Shown here piece after piece: positions 9,072-18,368 of a stretch of 64,000 bases of DNA. This DNA comes from Gracilaria domingensis (Eukaryota > Rhodophyta > Florideophyceae > Gracilariales > Gracilariaceae). The translations under genes were made by a program, and so were the position numbers. The stretch lies in NCBI GenBank assembly GCA_022539475.1, contig VCMS01000027.1, positions 1 through 64,000 on the forward strand. Reading direction: 5' to 3'. The first letter of the stretch is position 1, and every line of letters starts with the position of its first letter. Below the pieces are notes generated by a model. It searched no databases. It was not told where the DNA came from and saw only the letters and a program-made list of their open reading frames with translations.

Positions 9072-11798
9072 TTAGGAGGCCTTGGAGGACCCACGGCCAC
9101 GTCCGCGTCCACGACTGGTTCCACGACCGCGACCACGTCCACGGGAGGTCCCGCGAGATGAAGCGGAACCTCCACGACCAGAGGACACCGACATAGGTCC
9201 GGCGGAGCTTCCGCCCCCGCCGCTAGCCGCGCTCGGTGGCGCACCACCACTTGGTAAGGGAGCAGAAGTACCAGCAGGTCCCGCAGGGGTACCGCTGCTG
9301 ACTACCGGCATGGTATTCGCAGGACCAGTGGGTGGATGGAAGGAAGGCGGTAAGCTAGACGGAGGGATGCCACCAGAGGTCGGAGGAGCAAGACCACTAG
9401 ACGGCCCTGCACCGGGGGTCAGACCAGTAGGCGGCCTAGGAGCACCGGACGTCGGCGGAAGCGGAGCCGAACGGAAACCAGTTGAGAAACCACTTGGTGC
9501 TCCTGTCCCAGTACTTGCTGGAGGAAGAGGAACGTTGTGAGGACCAAGCGGAGTATGGAAAGGTGCCGCAGGATCACCATCAGGAGGTCCACCAGGGAGT
9601 TGATACGTACCAAGGCCACCAAAGCCTACCATTGGGGTCGCAGGTTGCTGTGACGCAGGAGCGTACGGGTTGAAACTTTCCACAGGGAGTCGATGTAACG
9701 GCGCGTGGCCTTCCACAAGGTTGCTCAACTGACCAACATAGGCTGTCACCTCACGGTAGAGATTGCGCTGGAAGTAGTCGCGGAACTGTCGCAGCTCAGA
9801 AGTGCGCCGCTCGTGGTGAGCAACCACGGGGAGCAAGTTGGTAAGAGTATCCACAGCGGTGAGGATGTCATTGGGACCAGGACGGTTGAAGTGCACCATC
9901 GAGGCGTGGCTGAGACGAGCCAGAGCGCTCCGTATCGCGCCACTATCACCACCAGGGGGCACCGGATTCACCGGAAGCGACTGGAAACCAACCCGAAGAG
10001 GCCCCTGGGCAGCCCGTCCGGGAGGGTGAGCAGCCGCCTGAGGGTTCGCCGGACCACTTGGAACAGGCGCAGCCACGCTGGTCGGAGGAGTAGCCTGTAC
10101 AGGTGCCGACGGAGGCAATGCGGGAGACTCATAGTTCTCGGCAGCCACCATCACGGTATCGTCATTACCAAATGGGTCTTCGCCAGCCATGTGCTGCTGT
10201 TGGAGAGGCACGATGCTATGAACTTCCGGGTCGTAGACATCCCAACCCTGTTCAGGCCCCCAATTGTGGTTACTTACCGCAGTGAGGTAGCCATCCAACT
10301 GCTGCGCAGTATATTTGGTGCCCTCCACGATGTTGGAGAGCCCCATGGCACGAATGTCGCCGACCACATCGTTGGGAATATTGAAGATACGACCAACTGG
10401 TTGAGTTCCGCTGATCCCGACAGACTTGTCAGGGCAGCGCGTGTCCCAAGTCACACCTTCCACGGAAGCCTGAAGGGCGAGGATAGCCACCATGACGGCC
10501 CACTCGCTGCGCGCGACCGACCAAACGGCATATGCGTTGTTCCTCTCGAGGGAGATGCTACTACCAAAGTACGCAAGGACCGGCGGGGTCGGCACTTCCA
10601 GCCACTGACATACTTCATAGTGGTCCCACCAAGAGGGTCGATTGACATACCATGTCCGGCGGTTGTGGTCGCTCTGCGACCAATACTCAACGTTGTGGAA
10701 CAGGAACATGGTCCGCGTACGGTTGTTACGGTGACGAACACGGCTCTCAGCCATCGCATCGGTCGCCCACCTCCCACGGTCAGTCCAATAATTGGTATCT
10801 AAAGGGCGCTCAAACGCGACGTACTCCAGATCGACCTCGATGTGCGTAGCAGGTTCGTCCAAGCGGTGAAGGATATCTACCAAACGGCGGAAGTAGTGGA
10901 CCTCCCCATCGCAGCGGATGAAGGGGAGATCCGACGGTACGGCCACGGGGATGTAGTATAGAAACTTCGTGTGTCGCTGCCGCGCATGGAAACACTGTTG
11001 TCGACCGAACCGGCTCTGCTTCTCGCCCTTGCGTGGTGGAGGAGGTGCCATAGGCACCGCCTCCAACCGGCGACAATCCCAACGGGCAATTGCGGTATAC
11101 TGCGTGAGACCCATGTGGCGGAATCGCAAGGGACAGAGTGAGGAACTGATGTGGAAAGGCCAGTTCCCCAGAGCGACCAATTCGGCGGAGATATCGGCAA
11201 AGCGTGCACCATAGTGGGCATGCGGCTGCCCGTGCGTCCTATTAAGGTCATGAGGATTCAGCTGTTGAGCCTCCACCGTACCGGCCACCGCAAGAGGATT
11301 AACGTTGCTTGGACCCGCGGCGGCTGCGTAGGGATCATACCCACCGCGACCGTAAGGGTCTTGACGAGAACGCGTACTCGACCGCGTGTTAGGCTTGAAG
11401 ATGCCACCTCCGCGGCCGCGTGCCACCCCAGGGGTCTTGCCAGCCATCCTCGACCGGGAGGCAACAGTTTCGCGAACCGAACGGTTGACCTCCGCCGAGG
11501 GGGAGACTTCAGAAGCCGAATATCCCTTTATAGGGTCGAAGTGCGGCACCTCCAATACCAAGTGGTTGGCCTCCACGGGAGCCTCGGCGCCCGATGGAAA
11601 GGACACAGGTGTACCGGTCTGGGACGGCAGACAGGGCTGCGAAGAGTCAACCACGTGGTAATTCGATTGAAACGGCGCCGTCTCACCCCCGGGGTCCACC
11701 ACAACGGGAAGGGCGCGCGTGATGCCCTCCTCGACACCGTCTTCACGGCGTTCGAACGTCATCGACCACCCCGTTGGGGAAGCGGGTTGATCACCCAT
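9072..11798 (-). CDS. Antisense gene of element A: 908-aa RG-tailed protein of unknown function
   Basis: The frame is intact for 908 codons from the ATG at 11,796-11,798; an upstream in-frame TTG adds 17 codons that overlap the TATA box. I do not recognise the family. The order is an N-terminal ~120 aa, an RG patch (about 125-165), a Trp/Tyr-rich core (about 185-545, with GNWPFH, DRGRWATDAM and PSWWDHYEVCQWL), a Pro/Gly/Ser-rich linker containing one helical stretch (about 615-700), and an RG-rich tail (about 865-908). No catalytic motif, membrane helix or zinc finger is evident; the RG tail suggests nucleic-acid binding. Element C carries a decayed but clearly homologous copy at 49,628-52,374. 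It is convergent with pol and has its own poly(A) signal. It is intact although gag-pol beside it has about six lesions. Confidence 0.8.
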   Translation of the reverse strand: MGDQPASPTGWSMTFERREDGVEEGITRALPVVVDPGGETAPFQSNYHVVDSSQPCLPSQTGTPVSFPSGAEAPVEANHLVLEVPHFDPIKGYSASEVSPSAEVNRSVRETVASRSRMAGKTPGVARGRGGGIFKPNTRSSTRSRQDPYGRGGYDPYAAAAGPSNVNPLAVAGTVEAQQLNPHDLNRTHGQPHAHYGARFADISAELVALGNWPFHISSSLCPLRFRHMGLTQYTAIARWDCRRLEAVPMAPPPPRKGEKQSRFGRQQCFHARQRHTKFLYYIPVAVPSDLPFIRCDGEVHYFRRLVDILHRLDEPATHIEVDLEYVAFERPLDTNYWTDRGRWATDAMAESRVRHRNNRTRTMFLFHNVEYWSQSDHNRRTWYVNRPSWWDHYEVCQWLEVPTPPVLAYFGSSISLERNNAYAVWSVARSEWAVMVAILALQASVEGVTWDTRCPDKSVGISGTQPVGRIFNIPNDVVGDIRAMGLSNIVEGTKYTAQQLDGYLTAVSNHNWGPEQGWDVYDPEVHSIVPLQQQHMAGEDPFGNDDTVMVAAENYESPALPPSAPVQATPPTSVAAPVPSGPANPQAAAHPPGRAAQGPLRVGFQSLPVNPVPPGGDSGAIRSALARLSHASMVHFNRPGPNDILTAVDTLTNLLPVVAHHERRTSELRQFRDYFQRNLYREVTAYVGQLSNLVEGHAPLHRLPVESFNPYAPASQQPATPMVGFGGLGTYQLPGGPPDGDPAAPFHTPLGPHNVPLPPASTGTGAPSGFSTGFRSAPLPPTSGAPRPPTGLTPGAGPSSGLAPPTSGGIPPSSLPPSFHPPTGPANTMPVVSSGTPAGPAGTSAPLPSGGAPPSAASGGGGSSAGPMSVSSGRGGSASSRGTSRGRGRGRGTSRGRGRGRGSSKAS

Positions 11799-11802
11799 GA
11801 GG

Positions 11803-11810
11803 TATAAAAG
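11803..11810 (+). promoter_or_regulatory. TATA box, right repeat of element A
   Basis: TATAAAAG on the plus strand, 4 bp from the antisense ATG. It is the counterpart of the box at 663-670 and would drive readthrough into 3' flanking DNA. Confidence 0.45.
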
Positions 11811-12972
11811 GCGCGAGTTGGAGCGAGAGCGTGCCACGGAGGATACCAACCGAGAGGGGGAACACCACCAATTGGATGACTAGATGAAACCTGAGGGGTC
11901 ACAGAGAACGGGCACGCCGCTCGAGCGAGCTGACACACCGTGAAAATGACCAGGGTTGTGCGCCGGCTGGACGGGTTCCGTGAACCAGGGAGGTTACAAC
12001 CACCCCAGAGGGAACCTAAGGGACGGAAGGAGACCGCGAGGAACCAGGTGGAGGGGCGCTGAACGCCACGCAGTCGGGTAAACCCCTCGGCTGGACCTGA
12101 ATCAAGCCTGAACACCCCGATGAGGCAGACCACTAGGTAGAAGCGGCGTCAGCACCGGTACGGTCACGAAGTCTGAAGAGCCACGGGCAGGAGTCTCCTC
12201 ACCCTTGACGCGGCCGCCCAAGGCAACGACACCCCAGTGGCGCCCTCACTCAAGCGGAGAGACAGTACGTGTCGGAACCAACGAGGTATCACCTCAGTAC
12301 GGCACAAGACCAAGTGGCCAACAGAGAATAGGAGCGACACCACGAGGGGGCGGTGTGCCGATCGGTTGACAACTGCGAACCCCACCGAAGGGAGGCTCGA
12401 AACCAACTGGTAAGCCGGGACTAACCCGCCCAGGGGGAGGACGGACAGGGGAAGATGGAGTGACGGACTCCTCCGGGAGGGACCAAAGAGGCGAAGACAA
12501 CCACGTGGTACCAGGCGCGCGACAAGATCAACCTGAATGGTCGCGGTTCGCGGTTTCGCGTTCCAATACCACGAGGGACGTAAGGTACGATCGCACCTAC
12601 CACAGGGGGGTACGGCGGCGTGGGTAATGGCGCTGCAGTGCATGTGGCGAACCGCGCCGTGCACCGCGCCATCTTCGCGTCATCGCGAGACGCGCCGTGC
12701 CCCAAGCGATGCGCGCCGACGACCGTTTGGTGAAAAGGCGGCAAACGCCGTGGGACCTTCGCAGCCACGGGGCGTGCCTGTCGGTAGGAGGGGGGTCTGT
12801 AGTATAGCTCGGCCAGATCAACGGGGGCTCTACAAGACCAAGTGGTGACGTCACGGGCTCCCGGGCACGTGTGTCTACTGTACCACGTGGGACGCGCAAG
12901 CGCAGGCTTGGACAGGACTAATTAGTCTATTCTCGATAATTTGGAATTAATAATTACTAGGTAGTGTAGATA

Positions 12973-13369
12973 TGTGGCCGGGGTGGTGCACCACAAATGC
13001 ACCTCCCGGTGGCCCACGTGGCACTAGGCCCGTGAGAGCCGGAGGGGCGCTCGGGTGTACTAAACCCCCGAGCCGCCAACCTCCCACACCAAATGGTAAA
13101 GTCAAGCACCAACTAGGCTGATTTGACACCAGTTCGGTTCTACAGTCACCAATTGGTAAGTCTAGTAGTCCTCTAATAGTTTTGCTGACCTCGAGGGTTA
13201 TACGTGCCTGCCGCACACCAGTGCGGGCGTATTTACCACTTGGTCACCGTGCACTATAGGCAACGGTGGGTGCTGCCGACCTATTAGGTGTCACGGGTTT
13301 CATTCCTCCGCCGGGTCGAGCCCACGCGGAGCTCCCCACTAGCAGCTCGCATCGATCGGTTATACCACA
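12973..13369 (+). repeat. 397-bp terminal block of element A (3' side), TGTGG...CCACA
   Basis: It begins TGTGGCCGGG and ends TATACCACA, with perfect 5-bp inverted termini. The downstream flank (TGACGAGAG...) is unrelated to the internal sequence that follows the left copy, so the element ends here. No purine tract directly precedes position 12,973. Confidence 0.75.
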
Positions 13370-13736
13370 TGACGAGAGTACAGTACATCGTCACGGTCTA
13401 GAATTTAGCACGTCGTCACCCTTTTTTGTATACAATGAACTATCAATTTTTTAGACAGGATGAAACCTAAACCTCCTCGTGTTTACGGTAGTAGTAAGAC
13501 ACACATCTTGTCATTTTTTTAAGATATTTGTAGACAATCTCAAAAGCGTATTTTCCCGCAGCTCCCAACAGCATTGTTGGCTGTAGACTGTATCTTTAGG
13601 AATAAGGATCTTCTAACTCTTGGATTGAGTTTTCCAATTAGTTTGTACTTTGAAGCGTGCCAGTTCTTCTCGAAAAGGCCTTTGCACACGAGCTCCTTTG
13701 CTGAGCACCTTCGCACTAAGTACTTTCGTTCTTGTC
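13370..13736. other. Flank between element A and the foldback repeat, no gene seen
   Basis: Moderately AT-rich DNA with short T runs. No ORF with protein-like content, no RNA gene and no repeat was recognised. Confidence 0.5.
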
Positions 13737-14535
13737 GCTGGAGAGCACGGAAAATGCAACAGGTACTCAAATGATACGTCTTAAGAAGAGTGTCGGTTCG
13801 TCGAATAAAGTGCTGTATGAGTATTTGTTTTTTTATTTTCATAGAATTCTTTTTCCTTGTGCCCTTGTCACGTTTCATGTAGGCAATGTAAAACGTAAGC
13901 TGTAAGATCCAAACAACGGGACGCTTTAATAAAATGTTGCAGGTTAATGTATCGTCGCATACTTCAAATATTTGTGGTACGTGTTGAAAAACCTGCAATA
14001 TGTCTTTTTCCATATTCAAGAACTGTAATCTATTTGTCTAATTTTGATGCTCATGTACAGATACACAGATGTGAAAAGTATTGGCTTCAATTGCACAACC
14101 AGTAAAACGATAAACTAAAACAAAAATTGCGCATGTCGCTCCAAAACAGCGTTTTTTGCATTATATACATTTTTATACTGCTTAATAAAGCGGTGGTAGT
14201 GGCACAACTTCATGATATATTTTTGGTACTGGTGATATATAGTTTTGCTACACAATCAAAATTTGAACCTAGACGTAGGCCTGCCCATAGAAATCAAAGA
14301 AACTTTTGTGTACTGAAATGTTCGGAGAAACATTTACGTCGTCTAGAATTATGTATTTATGAAACATTTCTTCCCGCTTTCAAGAATGTGCATTGTAAGG
14401 AAGTATCTTGCAAACTTTCAAATGCTATCGAACGTTTGAAATTCAGCAATGAAATTTTTATTGATTCTACGTGACAAATACGACTGTCTTACCCATACAA
14501 ACTTTACGACAGATCATTTGGAAACTAAGCGATTT
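13737..14535 (+). repeat. Left arm of a large inverted repeat (foldback element)
   Basis: The arm is the near-identical reverse complement of 15,055-15,848. Both arms contain the same 115-codon frame (14,127-14,474 plus; 15,114-15,461 minus) with only a few substitutions. They also share a second frame that starts close to the arm centre. Identity fades at the outer ends near AAATGCAAC. The arm ORFs look like shadows of the repeat. Confidence 0.8.
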
Positions 14536-15054
14536 TTCCGTGCTCCCCGGCGATCGACTACACTATGGCGGTTGTTCTCGAGAACCCGCTCATATGACAG
14601 TTCGCTACTCCATTCGGTCATGGTGGACCTCTTATTGCCGGCAGCCTATGAAAACAGCAGCATACGAAAGTTGCAGAGTCGGCGTTTTGGGTTGAGCTCA
14701 CGCAGCCAAGAAGCTTCTTATTCAAGCGGCTGCGTTCATGAACACGTATGATATACGTTACTGCTCCGCCAGCGATTGTACTTGTGTTTTGTGTTGTAGT
14801 AGTACACGTGCGAGATTCCGTACGTGTCCACTAAGCCAAAGGGTATGTTTTGTTGTAGTAGTACACGTGCCACAAAACAAACGTGTCCACCATGCCAACG
14901 AGTCCAGAACCGGACAAACATCCTCTGCTATCTCTAGTTTCGTGCGAAGTAGCCAAAGTACAAAGAGCTACAAAATGAAATACTACATGTCCATGACTTC
15001 TGTCTTCTCAATTTCTCAAAAAGCTTTCGGACACTCGCAAGGGAGCACAGGAAG
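14536..15054. other. Spacer of the foldback repeat, with a short internal duplication
   Basis: About 520 bp between the arms. A TTGTAGTAGTACACGTG unit occurs twice (near 14,795 and 14,853), each followed by similar CGTGTCCAC sequence. No transposase or other protein is recognisable. Confidence 0.5.
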
Positions 15055-15848
15055 ACCATTTAGTTCTCCAATGTTCTGTTGTAAAGTTTTTATGGGTAAG
15101 ACAGTCGTATTTGTCACGTAGAATCAATAAAAATTTCATTGCTGAATTTCAAACGTTCGATAGCATTTGAAAGTTTGCAAGATACTTCCTTACAATGCAC
15201 ATTCTTGAAAGCGGGAAGAAATGTTTCATAAATACATAATTCTAGACAACGTAAATGTTTCTCCGAACATTTCAGTACACAAAAGTTTCTTTGATTTCTA
15301 TGGGCAGGCCTACGTCTATGTTCAAATTTTGATTGTGTAGCAAAACTATATATCACCAGTACCAAAAATATATCATGAAGTTGTGCCACTACCACCGCTT
15401 TGTTAAGCAGTATAAGAATGTATATAATGCAAAAAACGCTGTTTTGGAGCGACATGCGCAATTTTTGTTTTAGTTTATCGTTTTACTGGTTGTGCAATTG
15501 AAGCCAATACTTTTCACATCTGTGTATCTGTACATGAGCATCAAAATTAGACAAATAGATTACAGTTCTTGAATATGGAAAAAGACATATTGCAGGTTTT
15601 TCAACACGTACCACAAATATTTGAAGTATGCGACGATACATTAACCTGCAACATTTTATTAAAGCGTCTCGTTGTTTGGATCTTACAGCTTACGTTTTAC
15701 ATTGCCTACATGAAACGTGACAAGGGCACAAGGAAAAAGAATTCTATGAAAATAAAAAAACAAATACTCATACAGCACTTTATTTGACAAACCGACATTC
15801 TTCTTAAGACGTATCATTTGAGGACATGTTGCATTTCTTATGCTCCCC
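15055..15848 (-). repeat. Right arm of the large inverted repeat
   Basis: Reverse complement of 13,737-14,535; see that arm. The two arms plus spacer span about 2.1 kb. No clear target-site duplication was found, because the outermost ~15 bases of the arms have diverged. Confidence 0.8.
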
Positions 15849-16629
15849 TGTGAAACAGTAGTCTCGAAATGAAATAAAATGAGAGCTTTTTGTTTCAGAC
15901 CGGAAGCGGGAGTGTAGCTCGTTCTCCGCCACGAGAAAGTTGCGAAAAGAAGTTTGCGTCTTGCTTTGAAGCGTTTCAAATCTGTAGCTTGATTCGTGAG
16001 GTCCAGAGCAGCCGGGTGTACCTGTCCCCTATCCGGGTGTGTCTCATCGCCTCGTGCCCCCGACAGCAAAGGGCGAAAATCCTCCCGAAAAAATATCAAA
16101 ATTTCAACAACATCCAAAAGGTGCACCTATGCCATGCTACAACGTAGCATGGCATAATGTCATTATGCCATGTAGATTTACACGTGTGCTAGCTTCCCCA
16201 CTTGGATTGATAGTGTAAGTCAAAAACGGCATTACGGTCCCTCTAAAAGGTCGAAGACGGTCGTGAATCACCGTTGAATTTCTCGTGCACAGCAAAGGTA
16301 ACGACGGTACCAGTGACACCCAATTTCAACCTGACGTTGACTTCATCCATGCTGTTGAAGCTGCGAGAGTCATACTACCGCCATTTCATAGGCTCTCTTG
16401 CGCGTTATTTATTTCGGATTTCATGTTTCAATATCTCATGGTTCAAACGGAAAAAATGAGCCTGCTTGTTAAATCATGTTTGCCTACTCTAAGAATTCAA
16501 TTTCGAATGATAAAGGATTCAGACAGTGAGAAGAAAGAAACTATCAATATCTTAGTCTATATCAATTTTTACTAGTTATTTGCTTGCTCGTCCGCACCAG
16601 ATTCAGAGAAAGCTATTTTCTGTACCGCT
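15849..16629. other. Gene-free interval 3' of the USP gene
   Basis: Apart from the hairpin at 16,128-16,156 nothing was recognised. Short ORFs here lack domain-like content. It probably includes the 3' UTR and terminator region of the minus-strand protease gene. Confidence 0.45.
16128..16156. other. Perfect 13-bp hairpin
   Basis: TATGCCATGCTAC pairs with GTAGCATGGCATA around a 3-nt loop. The partial repeat ATTATGCCATG follows. It may be the remnant of a small inverted-repeat transposon. No T-run follows it. Confidence 0.6.
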
Positions 16630-18087
16630 TTAAGCTATAGTACAACACATGCTCTTTTTCTTTGGAGAGGAAGGAACTTCCTCGTCGTCCACTACTGCAG
16701 CTGTACCTTCGTTTCCATTGAGTCTGTCAAAACTTACTACATCTGCTACACTCCCGCTACCTCGACTGCTAGCTAGCGTGCTCTCTATTGGGCTTGGAGA
16801 TCCTTCGACCAGATCGACTTCGGGATCCTGCATGACTGAAGAATGCTCGTCAAGATCATCCCACTGAAGCAAGGGCACCCGCTTCTGGTAAAACAGCATG
16901 TAAGCTCTGTTACTCAGGGCCATCGCAGCGTTGATCTTCGAGCGCTTGTGATCATTCACATGACACCAATGCCCATCCGAACACTTGACATCAGCAGTAT
17001 AGTGTCCGAAATCTGTGGATGGACCATGGTGAGTAAGCACTGAAACAAGCTCATACATTTCTATTTCCATACCCTCACTGCAATACTCACTCAAGTCGAG
17101 AACCTTAGGGTAGGAAATGAATGCATCCACCTTCCCAATCGAGTCAAATCTGTTCATCTGTACAATGAGCAGGTTGGGTGCTTCGTCGATCTTTTTCGAG
17201 ATAACAGCCTTCGATAGTGCGTGGCAATGGAGGCATTGATATGCATTCTCGCCCTCAAGTATTTCGTCGCCCATATGTGTTGCAAGTGACTCCTCCAAGG
17301 TTCCCACCAATCTGGCTGGGAGCGAAAGCTTTGTGAAGAGATTTCGGCTTGTAGAAGACACCTGACATGAAGAGCAAGTAATGGTGCTTGTCATATATCC
17401 CAAGACAGAGTCCCTCAAGATAAGACCGATCTCATCTGGGTAAACTTCTTCCTGGACCGGCCCATCAGCACATCCATTGCACTGCACTAGATCAAGTGCC
17501 TGGAATAGGACCTGAATGAATTCATCCGCATCTTGCTGATGTCCAGGGACAAAGAATGGGCAGATCCTCCTTACGTTTTCGACGAACACACCAAGGCTCA
17601 TGGCTTTGGGGGCATTCTGCTCGAAGTAGCTCGTAACAAGCTTGTGAAGCTGATCCAATATGCAAAACTGTGTGTGAGGGTCACCGTTAGTGTGCACACC
17701 GTGATCCCTAATCTGTTGGACAAAGGTGACACAATGCAGCAAGCACTGCAGGGAGGCGTTCATATAGCAAGTATTACCCAGATTGTAAAAGCCCGGTTCG
17801 CATCTATGTAACACGGTGTTGATATTCTCCGCAGATTGCTTTTTCTTTCCGATTTGGGGCACTGTTGGGATACTCTTCGGCTTGACGGATACTTTGAAAG
17901 TTCTTCCCAAGTATGTCTCAAGATCAGACTTTGTTCGCTTCCTATGGTTCAGAAGTCGCCCAAATATCGAAATGGGAACTTCTGGGGAGCTAGTTTCACT
18001 GGCCTCATCGGAGTCCGTAAGATAGTCCGTCTCACTTGACTCTGACGGTTGAAAGAAGGGAATGCTATCGTTCTTGTTTTCAGACAT
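16630..18087 (-). CDS. Ubiquitin-specific protease (USP/UBP, peptidase C19) with a CAAX-like C-terminus
   Basis: A 485-aa single-exon deubiquitinase, starting at the ATG at 18,087. It cleaves ubiquitin from proteins. The Cys box lies at about residues 100-117 (YNLGNTCYMN, catalytic Cys107), with HQQDADEF at 183-190. Two CXXC pairs (238/241 and 285/288) form the usual USP zinc ribbon. The His box is at 359-363 (DFGHY, His362), followed by the VND stretch (Asp379) and YMLFYQKR. The Ser/Asp/Glu-rich N-terminal 90 aa are probably disordered. The protein ends in a KKK basic patch followed by CCTIA, where CTIA fits a farnesylation CAAX box with an adjacent cysteine that could be palmitoylated. This suggests membrane tethering. 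The catalytic residues are intact. It points away from a small plus-strand ORF 32 bp upstream. Confidence 0.93.
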   Translation of the reverse strand: MSENKNDSIPFFQPSESSETDYLTDSDEASETSSPEVPISIFGRLLNHRKRTKSDLETYLGRTFKVSVKPKSIPTVPQIGKKKQSAENINTVLHRCEPGFYNLGNTCYMNASLQCLLHCVTFVQQIRDHGVHTNGDPHTQFCILDQLHKLVTSYFEQNAPKAMSLGVFVENVRRICPFFVPGHQQDADEFIQVLFQALDLVQCNGCADGPVQEEVYPDEIGLILRDSVLGYMTSTITCSSCQVSSTSRNLFTKLSLPARLVGTLEESLATHMGDEILEGENAYQCLHCHALSKAVISKKIDEAPNLLIVQMNRFDSIGKVDAFISYPKVLDLSEYCSEGMEIEMYELVSVLTHHGPSTDFGHYTADVKCSDGHWCHVNDHKRSKINAAMALSNRAYMLFYQKRVPLLQWDDLDEHSSVMQDPEVDLVEGSPSPIESTLASSRGSGSVADVVSFDRLNGNEGTAAVVDDEEVPSSPKKKSMCCTIA

Positions 18088-18119
18088 TTGAATACTGAGC
18101 TAGGTGTACAGGGACGTGG

Positions 18120-18368
18120 ATGTATTGGTTTTGGTACGGAATGGTTTTCTTCGACATGCACAGCGACGAGCCACGGGGGATGGCTTTTTATAAGTTTTCA
18201 ACTGGTATCTTCCTGTTGTTCTGGGCAGCTTTGTCGCTTTGCATATTCTGTTTCAGTTTGTGCAGTCTATTTGGTTACCAGACAAGATCGACTTTTCATA
18301 ATCGCATGTGGAACATAAACTTGGAAACAGCTGTGAATGACGCCAATCGCCGTTTCGTGCAAATGTGA
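18120..18368 (+). CDS. Possible small single-helix membrane protein
   Basis: An 82-codon ORF with an ATG start, divergent from the USP gene with 32 bp between the two start codons. It has one strongly hydrophobic segment (about residues 27-50, IFLLFWAALSLCIFCF) and a polar C-terminus. No family is recognised. An overlapping frame of similar length exists, so coding status is uncertain; the region may simply be the USP promoter. Confidence 0.25.
   Translation: MYWFWYGMVFFDMHSDEPRGMAFYKFSTGIFLLFWAALSLCIFCFSLCSLFGYQTRSTFHNRMWNINLETAVNDANRRFVQM

Larger units (their letters stand above)
11141..13369 (+). repeat. Right copy of the element A terminal repeat
   Basis: Direct repeat of 1-2,226. It spans the 5' end of the antisense gene, the TATA box, a stretch (about 11,830-12,970) whose ORFs are not conserved between copies because indels change frame, and the final 397-bp block. 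Under the long-LTR reading the 3' LTR runs from about 8,935 to 13,369, with the antisense gene in U3 and a ~1.5-kb R-U5. Under the short-LTR reading only 12,973-13,369 is LTR and the left repeat belongs to a tandem neighbour. Confidence 0.8.

Noticed and set aside
9705-10802. 365-codon plus-strand ORF
   Set aside because: Shadow of the 908-codon antisense gene; it is not preserved as one frame in element C and has no recognisable domain.
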